A model generated the notes under the pieces. The model did not search any database and was not told where the DNA came from. It saw nothing but the letters and a program-made list of their open reading frames with translations. From positions 1 to 41,777 of IMG/VR virus record IMGVR_UViG_3300021138_000059: 41,777 bases of DNA; one strand, written 5' to 3'. Below, piece by piece: positions 32,675 to 40,000 of the stretch (its first letter is position 1; each line of letters starts with the position of its first letter). A program made the translations under genes and the position numbers. Source of the stretch: a virus.

Positions 32675-34734
32675 TGTCAAGACAATTTGGTATCGTAAAC
32701 GTAGCTTCTTTTAGTTTTGAAAATTGGATAACAAGAGATAATGATATTATCAATCTTGTTAATACTGACGTTGTAACAACAGCAACTAATACTGCTGGTG
32801 ATTTAACTGTTGGCAATGGTTATGTTATCGGTATTTTTGGATCTAATACTTTAGTTGCAACCAATATTAGAGGTGGCAATGTAAAAACATCTGATACTCT
32901 TTCAGTAATATCAAATGCTAATTTTACAAGTTCACAAGTTAATTCTTCTGCAAACGTTTATCTAAATCCAGCAAATATTTATTTTCAAACTGCTAATAGC
33001 ACAACTATTGTTGGTAATACATTATTTAATTCAAATACTACAAATCAAGTATTAACTATCATATCAAATTCTACTAATGTAAATGTATCATTATCTGCAG
33101 ATACATTATACATAGCAGCTAACATATATGCAAGCAATACTTTAAATGTTACTGGCGCAGTTTCATTTGCTAATACTTTAACTACTGTAGGAAATGTTAA
33201 TTTTTCTAATACTTTAACAGTATCAGGAAATACAGTCCTATCCAACAATTTAACTGTTGCTGGATATGCTAATGTTGCTAATACTTTAGCTACTGTAGGA
33301 AATGTTAATTTTAGTAATTCATTATCAATTGTTGGATATACTAATGTTGCTAATACTTTAACTGTTACTGGTAATGTTAATTTTTCTAATACTTTAAATG
33401 TTGAAGGAAGTACTTTATTATTAAATACTTTAACTGTTATTGGTAATACTTCATTATCAAATACTTTAAATGTTGTTGGATATACTAATGTTGCTAATAC
33501 TTTAACTGTTACTGGATATGCTAATGTTGCTAATACTTTAACTGTTACTGGTAATGTTAATTTCAGTAATTCATTATCAATTTCCGGATATGCTAATCTT
33601 GCTAATACTTTAACTGTTACTGGTAATACTACATTAATTAATTTACGTGCTACTTATTCAAATACTGATAATTCAGATATAACAACAATTTTAACTGTAG
33701 CTTCAAATTTTACTGCTAATACAACAGCAACAAAATCAATACAATTTCTTGTAAATGCAATAGCAACAACTAATGGTTTTATTGCTAATTCTAGTACTAT
33801 TGTAGTTGGAAATTCAACTAGCAATACAATTATTACTGGCAATTCATTAACTATTAATTCAATATCAACATATAATATTGATATTATTAATTCTAGCTAT
33901 GGCGCTAACGGTTATTATAAAACATTAACTGGTGCTAATTTAGTTTCTAATTCAATTTACAGTAATACTATTTCAAGTAATTCAATATCAACAGGCAACG
34001 TTGAAATAAAAGGCTCAACTTACGGTGTTAATGGATATTTTAATACTTTAACAGGTGTTACTGGTAATGGTACTATTATTGCTAATACTGTTAACACCTA
34101 TAATTTAAATATTACCAATTCAACTCTTGGTGGTGGTGCAAATGGTTATTTTTATCAGTTAACTGGTAATAGTGTAAATACTTATTCAATAACAACATAT
34201 AATATGAGTGTTACTGGTTCATTAATTGGTACATTTAATCCAACTGGCAATTTTGTTCCAGGCACAAATAACATATATCAAATTGGCACTTCAAGTAATG
34301 TTTTTTTAAGCACATATTCTACAACTGTTATTGCAAACGCGATTAATTCGCAATCTGGTTTATTAACTATATCTGGCAACGTTGCAATTAGTGGTAGTCA
34401 GTTATCAACTAGTGGAATATTATCATCTACTGGTTCTTATAATTTTTCTGCTTTAACTCAGGTTGCTATAGATACTTATTCTATATCAACATATAGAACT
34501 GGTGAGTATACTTTACAATTTACTGATACATCTACTTCAAGTTATCATGTGTCAAAAATTATGGTTTATCACGACGGTACAAGTGCTTATTCTACAGAAT
34601 ATTCACAGATGTACAATAACTCAAGTTTAGCAACTATTACAGTAGATATTAATGGTAGTAATGTTAGAGTACTTGTAACTCCAGCAACAACGACAACAAC
34701 TGTTAAATTTAATAAAACTCTTCTCGTAGTTTGA
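32674..34734 (+). CDS. repeat-rich tail fibre-like structural protein
   Basis: 686 residues. The N-terminus MSRQFGIVNVASFSFENWIT may be the attachment part. Residues about 160-322 are a 12-residue repeat (consensus NTLTVTGNVNFS or NTLTVTGYANVA), a beta-solenoid pattern. Further on, PTGNFVPGTNNIYQIGTSSN is the common fibre motif before 'W/L..vY' strands. The C-terminus (VAIDTYSISTYRTGEYTLQF...VSKIMVYHDG...SNVRVLVTPATTTTTVKF) is a conserved end domain that I recognise from marine T4-like fibres and baseplate proteins. It is translationally coupled to the 58-residue gene. Confidence 0.75.
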   Translation: MSRQFGIVNVASFSFENWITRDNDIINLVNTDVVTTATNTAGDLTVGNGYVIGIFGSNTLVATNIRGGNVKTSDTLSVISNANFTSSQVNSSANVYLNPANIYFQTANSTTIVGNTLFNSNTTNQVLTIISNSTNVNVSLSADTLYIAANIYASNTLNVTGAVSFANTLTTVGNVNFSNTLTVSGNTVLSNNLTVAGYANVANTLATVGNVNFSNSLSIVGYTNVANTLTVTGNVNFSNTLNVEGSTLLLNTLTVIGNTSLSNTLNVVGYTNVANTLTVTGYANVANTLTVTGNVNFSNSLSISGYANLANTLTVTGNTTLINLRATYSNTDNSDITTILTVASNFTANTTATKSIQFLVNAIATTNGFIANSSTIVVGNSTSNTIITGNSLTINSISTYNIDIINSSYGANGYYKTLTGANLVSNSIYSNTISSNSISTGNVEIKGSTYGVNGYFNTLTGVTGNGTIIANTVNTYNLNITNSTLGGGANGYFYQLTGNSVNTYSITTYNMSVTGSLIGTFNPTGNFVPGTNNIYQIGTSSNVFLSTYSTTVIANAINSQSGLLTISGNVAISGSQLSTSGILSSTGSYNFSALTQVAIDTYSISTYRTGEYTLQFTDTSTSSYHVSKIMVYHDGTSAYSTEYSQMYNNSSLATITVDINGSNVRVLVTPATTTTTVKFNKTLLVV
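33150..33640 (+). repeat. degenerate 36-nt repeat array inside the fibre gene
   Basis: Units of about 36 nt built on ...GCTAATACTTTAACTGTTACTGG... with alternating AATGTTAATTTTTCT and TATGCTAATGTTGCT endings; the protein repeats every 12 residues. Several neighbouring units are almost identical (for example around 33480-33560), so copy number could change by recombination. Confidence 0.85.
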
Positions 34735-34746
34735 GGATAGAACTAA

Positions 34747-35076
34747 ATGGCAAGTAAAGCATATCTAGTTATGGATCAAGGTGCTGATTTCAGCGCCACC
34801 ATAACTTTAACTGATGACGCAGGAAATCTTATTAACATAAAAGATTTTACAGGTCGTTCTCAATTTAGAAAAAGTTATACATCTTCTAATTACAAAGAAT
34901 TTGGTATCTCTCTTGATTCTAATACTTCTACAATTACATTGACTATGAATTCAGCCAATACAGCTAATGTAGTTGCTGGCAGATATGTTTATGATTTAGA
35001 AGTTATTAGTTCTGCAAATGTTGTTTCTAGATTATTAGAAGGTATATTAACAGTAACACCACAGGTAACTAAATAA
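34747..35076 (+). CDS. conserved small beta-sandwich virion protein
   Basis: 109 residues: KAYLVMDQGADFSATITLTDDAGNLI, FTGRSQFRKSYTSS, STITLTMNSANTANVVAGRYVYDLEV and LLEGILTVTPQVTK. I recognise this layout as a small Ig-like structural protein repeated across T4-like and other marine myoviruses near fibre genes, comparable to the N-terminal domain of baseplate upper proteins. Probably a fibre adaptor or decoration. An AGGA element precedes ATG. It overlaps the next gene as TAATG. Confidence 0.72.
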   Translation: MASKAYLVMDQGADFSATITLTDDAGNLINIKDFTGRSQFRKSYTSSNYKEFGISLDSNTSTITLTMNSANTANVVAGRYVYDLEVISSANVVSRLLEGILTVTPQVTK

Positions 35077-35348
35077 TGCCTAATGTTCTTACAGTTAACA
35101 AATTAACAATAGCAGTAGGCAATTTAAACCCTAATATTACTATTAGTAATAATAGTGCAACTTTACTTACTTCAAGTATACCTATTGCACTTAGAAATAA
35201 TCCAACATTTGCTGGTTCAAAACAAACTTTAGAAGGTTTGACTGATGTCAGTATTGTAGATAAACAACAAAACTCTACAGTTTCTTACAATGAACCAAAT
35301 AATAAATACGAAATAAAACAATTAACAGTAGACGGGGGTCTTTTTTAA
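35076..35348 (+). CDS. small fibre-associated protein ending VDGGLF
   Basis: 90 residues. The N-terminal MPNVLTVNKLTIAVGNLNPN is beta-rich. The second half (LEGLTDVSIVDKQQNSTVSY, NEPNNKYEIKQLTVDGGLF) is a 'LxxLxDV...YN...KYE' module common in phage fibres. The C-terminal DGGLF matches the DGGTF end of the next gene product, suggesting a shared attachment or assembly signal. It abuts the next gene with no spacer. Confidence 0.72.
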   Translation: MPNVLTVNKLTIAVGNLNPNITISNNSATLLTSSIPIALRNNPTFAGSKQTLEGLTDVSIVDKQQNSTVSYNEPNNKYEIKQLTVDGGLF

Positions 35349-37016
35349 ATGGCAAATATTATTCAGATAAAAAGATCGCTGACCAATGCTACGCCAACTA
35401 GTTTGGCGAACGGCGAATTTGCTTTTACAGCTAATGGTGATATTCTTTATATTGGGTCAAATTCAGAAACATTTGCAATCGGTGGTAGAAGAAACCCTGG
35501 TACGCTTACTGCAAATCAAGCATTAGTAGCGAACGGTTCATCATATATTGATGAGATTAAAACAGTAAATCTTTATACTACTACTATTAGCGCAAACGGT
35601 GCTGTTGGTACTGATAGTCAAATTTTACTTTCAAATTCTTCTGGTGGTATTTATTGGGTAAATCAGAGTGCTTTGAATGTTAATATTGCATCATCTTCAA
35701 ATACTACAAATAGTGCTCTTTATGCAAACAATGCAACTTATCTTAATACTCATGCAGAAGCAGATTTAAACGTTAACAGTGCACTTTATGCAAATATTTC
35801 TGTTAACATTTCTGGCGGTAATGCTGCACTTATTCCTTTTCAAAGTGCAACTAATACAACTGCTTTTAGTAATAATTTAAGTTATGTTGATGCAAGCAAC
35901 ACATTATATGTACCTATTATCACTGTTGGTAATACTACAGTTAATGCATCTATTAGTTCTAATGCTACAATAACATTTTTTAGTGGCACAGCTAATGACA
36001 CATTAAATGTTGGTGGTTCATCTGCTACAAATTATGTACAATATAATGATTCACGTGATTTAACAGGTAATCTTGTATTTAACGGTGCTAATACAGTTGT
36101 TAACGGTTCATTTTTAAATATCAGTTCTAATGTAAATTATACTGGCAAGATATCATCTAACTTTATACCATCAATTACAAATAATTATGATCTTGGTGGT
36201 GATAGTTATAGATGGCGCAATGTTTATGTTGGCACAGGCCTTCAAATTAATACAGTTTCGATGTCTGATAATGCTGGTGCTCTAGCTGTAAATAATTTAA
36301 TTGTTTATGCTAATACTATAATTAATAATATTAGTGGCACAACTACATATGTTAGTTCAAACCTAGACATTAGTTCAAATACAATTTATGCTAATAGTGC
36401 TGTTATATCAGTATATGCAGCTAACATTGCACATGATGTTCATATTGGTGGTGACCTTTTTGTATCTGGTAACGTTACTTCTGTAAATGTTGCTACTATT
36501 AATGTCACAGATTCCATGATTTATCTTGCTGCCAATAATGATACAACAGATCTTGTTGATATTGGTTTTATTGGTCAGTATAGCAATGGTACATCTAATT
36601 TATATGCTGGTGTTTTCAGAGACTATGTTCATAAGGAATTTTATACATTCCAAGATTGGGTAAGCGATAATTACGTAAACAATGCTTTAATAGATACTGG
36701 CAATACAGGTTTTCAACTATCAACTCTTAATACATATTTAAGATCAAATGCTTTAGTATCTAATAGTACTAGTGTTTATATTACTGCTAATTCAACAGTA
36801 AATGCAAATTTTCAAGCTAATACTTTAACATTATCAAGTCCATTGCTTGGAAATTCTGGTGGTACTGGTCTTAATAGTTATACTAACAATGATCTTCTTA
36901 TTGCTAATTCTACTAATGGATTTGATGTATTACCATTTAATGCAAACAATGGATATATACTTCAATCAAATGGTACTGCTATAGTTTATGCTTCTTTAGA
37001 TGGCGGCACGTTTTAA
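35349..37016 (+). CDS. tail fibre-like protein with conserved T4-like fibre modules
   Basis: 555 residues. The N-terminus MANIIQIKRSLTNATPTSLANGEFAF is the standard attachment-type start ('MANxIQxKRS...GELAF') also seen in the next gene. Further modules: DSQILLSNSSGGIYWVNQ, SITNNYDLGGDSYRWRNVYVG, and HIGGDLFVSGNVTSVNVATI followed by DSMIYLAANNDTTDLVDIGF and GVFRDYVHKEFYTFQDW, conserved in many marine T4-like fibres. It ends LDGGTF. Likely part of a side or long tail fibre. An AT-rich hairpin follows the stop. Confidence 0.8.
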   Translation: MANIIQIKRSLTNATPTSLANGEFAFTANGDILYIGSNSETFAIGGRRNPGTLTANQALVANGSSYIDEIKTVNLYTTTISANGAVGTDSQILLSNSSGGIYWVNQSALNVNIASSSNTTNSALYANNATYLNTHAEADLNVNSALYANISVNISGGNAALIPFQSATNTTAFSNNLSYVDASNTLYVPIITVGNTTVNASISSNATITFFSGTANDTLNVGGSSATNYVQYNDSRDLTGNLVFNGANTVVNGSFLNISSNVNYTGKISSNFIPSITNNYDLGGDSYRWRNVYVGTGLQINTVSMSDNAGALAVNNLIVYANTIINNISGTTTYVSSNLDISSNTIYANSAVISVYAANIAHDVHIGGDLFVSGNVTSVNVATINVTDSMIYLAANNDTTDLVDIGFIGQYSNGTSNLYAGVFRDYVHKEFYTFQDWVSDNYVNNALIDTGNTGFQLSTLNTYLRSNALVSNSTSVYITANSTVNANFQANTLTLSSPLLGNSGGTGLNSYTNNDLLIANSTNGFDVLPFNANNGYILQSNGTAIVYASLDGGTF

Positions 37017-37020
37017 TTTA

Positions 37021-37047
37021 AATAAATAGAAATATATATTTCTATTT
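37021..37047 (+). promoter_or_regulatory. AATAAATAGAA box overlapping a perfect AT hairpin, between fibre genes
   Basis: AATAAATAGAA (37021-37031) repeats the candidate late promoter string found at 707. It runs into a 24-nt perfect inverted repeat (37024-37047, AAATAGAAAT/ATTTCTATTT around ATAT). The hairpin is followed by TATTATT, so it could also act as a weak terminator for the operon. A second, weaker TATAAACG string lies at about 37060. This is the only gap of note between 9961 and the window end. Confidence 0.4.
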
Positions 37048-37083
37048 TATTATTGTCGTATAAACGATTAATTGGGGAGCCAT

Positions 37084-40000
37084 ATGGCTAATAATTTAAT
37101 TCAAGTCAAGAGAACGTCTGTTTCAGGGCGCGCTCCTAACACGACAAATTTAAGCAATACTTCATATATTCTTCCAGGTGAATTAGCCTTAAACATGGCT
37201 GATGGTGTTCTGTATTCTTCTAATGGTAGTGATTTAATAGCTTTTACTAAATCTTCTAATTTAACTGTAAGAAGCACGTATGGTTCTGGTGGTGGTGTTA
37301 ATACTACAGTTTATAGTGTTACTGGTATTAATTTTGATGAATCAACTGGTCTTCATGTTACTGATCAAGGTTCAGGTAATGTTTTTGTTAGTTTAGGATC
37401 TGGTTACAAATATATTACAGTATCTGGTCAAACAACAATAACTGCTGTTGGAGAAGATACTTTAGATGTAGCTAACGGCGAAAATATATATCTTACAACT
37501 AGCAACACAGCACCAAAAACATTAACTATTGCTGCTAATCTTGCTTCTTATATTAAAAATTCATATACAGGTGATTTGTCTGGTAATATAAATTTTACTG
37601 GCACAAATACTTATTTTAGTCAAAACATAACTGTAGAACAACAATTAATTATTGATGAACATGGTGATCTTGTTTTTAATAATGGTTCTGGCATTCAAGC
37701 TAACGGAACATGGGGCACAGCTGGTCAAGTATTTACAACAGATGGTAGTGGTAATGTATATTGGTCAACTGTAACTAGTGGCGGTGGCGGAGGTGGCGCT
37801 GGAGTTAATGTTGATTCACAATATACTTGGACAAATACACAAACTTTTAGTAATACTTTATATATCAATAATGATTATAATTATATTAACAATGACTCAC
37901 AGTTTGTTTTTGGTTTGCCATATGTTGCGTCTATTAGTAATACAATAGTAATATCCGCTAATCTTCACAACACACATTATAATGCTGGTCCAGCAATATC
38001 TATTGGTGGTGGTGGTTCTGGAGCTGGTGGTGATACTGTATATGCTCCTCAAGGCGGCATTTATAATACTCAAGCAAACATATTTCTTGTAAACACATCT
38101 TTGATTCAGATGGGTAACAGCACTTCTTATATCAACGTAAGTAGTGCTACAGTATTTTTTGGTGGCGGTGCACTTTCTTCTGTAAATTCAACAATTTATA
38201 CAGGCACATCATATACTTCTAATAATGCTAATAATTCTAGTTATTTAAATAATAAATTAGAATCTAACCTAAATGTAAACAATGCGCTTACTGCTAATAA
38301 TTCTAGTTATTTAAATAATAAAACTGAAGGTACCTTAAACGTTAACAGTGCTATCTATGCAAACACTGCAAACACAACCAATTATATTATTGCTAATACT
38401 GGTCTTGTTTCTAATTTATCTGGTGTTTTCGTTAACACAGCATATATTAATGCTATTTCAGCTAACGCAGCAACATATTTAAATGGCAAAACAGAATCCA
38501 ATCTAAACGTTAATAACGCATTAACATCTAATTCAGCAACGTATCTTGGTACTAAAACGGAAAGTAATCTTAACGTTAATAGCGCATTAACAGCTAATAA
38601 CTCTAGTTATTTAAATAATAAAACTGAATCTAATCTTAATGTTAATAGTTCTATTACAGCTAATAATTCTAGTTATTTAAATAATAAAACTGAAAGTAAT
38701 TTAAATGTTAATAGCGCATTAACATCTAATTCAGCAACGTATCTTGGTACTAAGACAGAAAGTAATCTTAATGTTAATAGCGCACTAACTTCAAATACTG
38801 CTAATACAGCAAATTATATTATTGCTAATACAGGTATTGTTTCTAACTCTGTAGGTGTGTTTGTTAATACAGCATTTATTAATACAATATCTGCTAATGC
38901 TGCTAGTTATCTTAATGGTAAAACTGAATCCAATCTTAATGTTAATAATGCTCTTACTTCTAATAGTTCTAATTATATTGGAACATTAGATGCTGCAAAT
39001 GTTGTATCAAACTCTCAATTAAGTTCAAATCTTTCGTATTATACAAATACTGCAGGGTTGCCAAATGTAGTAGGAAACAATACAGCTAACGATGTATTTT
39101 ATGTTAATGGTGTTACTTCAGTTAACGTCGTATCTAATGGTCAATTAACAGATAACCTTGCTCGTTTTACGCCAACTTCATCGTTCTACCTCGATACACT
39201 TCAAGATGTAAGTGCGGGTGGTCCAACATCTGGTCAAATTCTTACTTGGAACAGTACGACTAATCAATGGACACCACAGGCACCTCCTACTGTAGTGACA
39301 GGTGTAACTCCTGGTTATTATGGTTCGTTTTATGACGCAAACGCCAATCAGACGATTTCGAGCACAACTAGTGCGTATCTCGTAAGAGTTGCAAACACGT
39401 ACGAACAAAACGGTATTACTGTTGTTAACAATACCGATATAACTTTTGCGTATACAGGTACGTATGAAATAGTATATTCTATTCAGTTTTTCAACAATGA
39501 TAATTCGCAGCAAGACATTAACGTTTGGTTTTATAAAAATGGCAATAATAATATTACTAATTCTGATTCTAAGTTTACTATTAATGGAAAATCCGGTACT
39601 AGTAAAGGAAAACTTATAGCTGTTACGCCATTTCTAATTACGTTTAATGCTGGCGATTATGTTAGACTTGCATGGGCAGCAACAGATACTGGAGTTGAAA
39701 TTACTACAGACGCTGCTGGAACTACCCCAGCAACACCAGTAGTTCCAGGTGTTATCGTAACAGTTAAACAAATATCTAATATTATATCAGCGCCGCCTGG
39801 AACTAATAGTCAAATTATGTTTAACGACAGCGGAGTATCAAATGCTACTGCTGGATTTACTTTTAATAAAACAACAAACAACATCACGACAGGTAATAGT
39901 TTATTTGTAACAAGCACTGTGAATGCAGCTGCGTTTACTGTTGATTCTCAATTTATTGCTAACTCAACATTTGTTTATGCAAATAACGGTGTGAACTTTA

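Noticed and set aside
38220-38970. CRISPR or integron-like repeats
   Set aside because: The repeats are coding, in frame and protein-repeat shaped; no cas or integrase genes are present.
39178-39513. 111-residue leftward open frame inside the fibre gene
   Set aside because: Arises from the less AT-rich C1q-like segment; no start signal, and the rightward frame is clearly coding.
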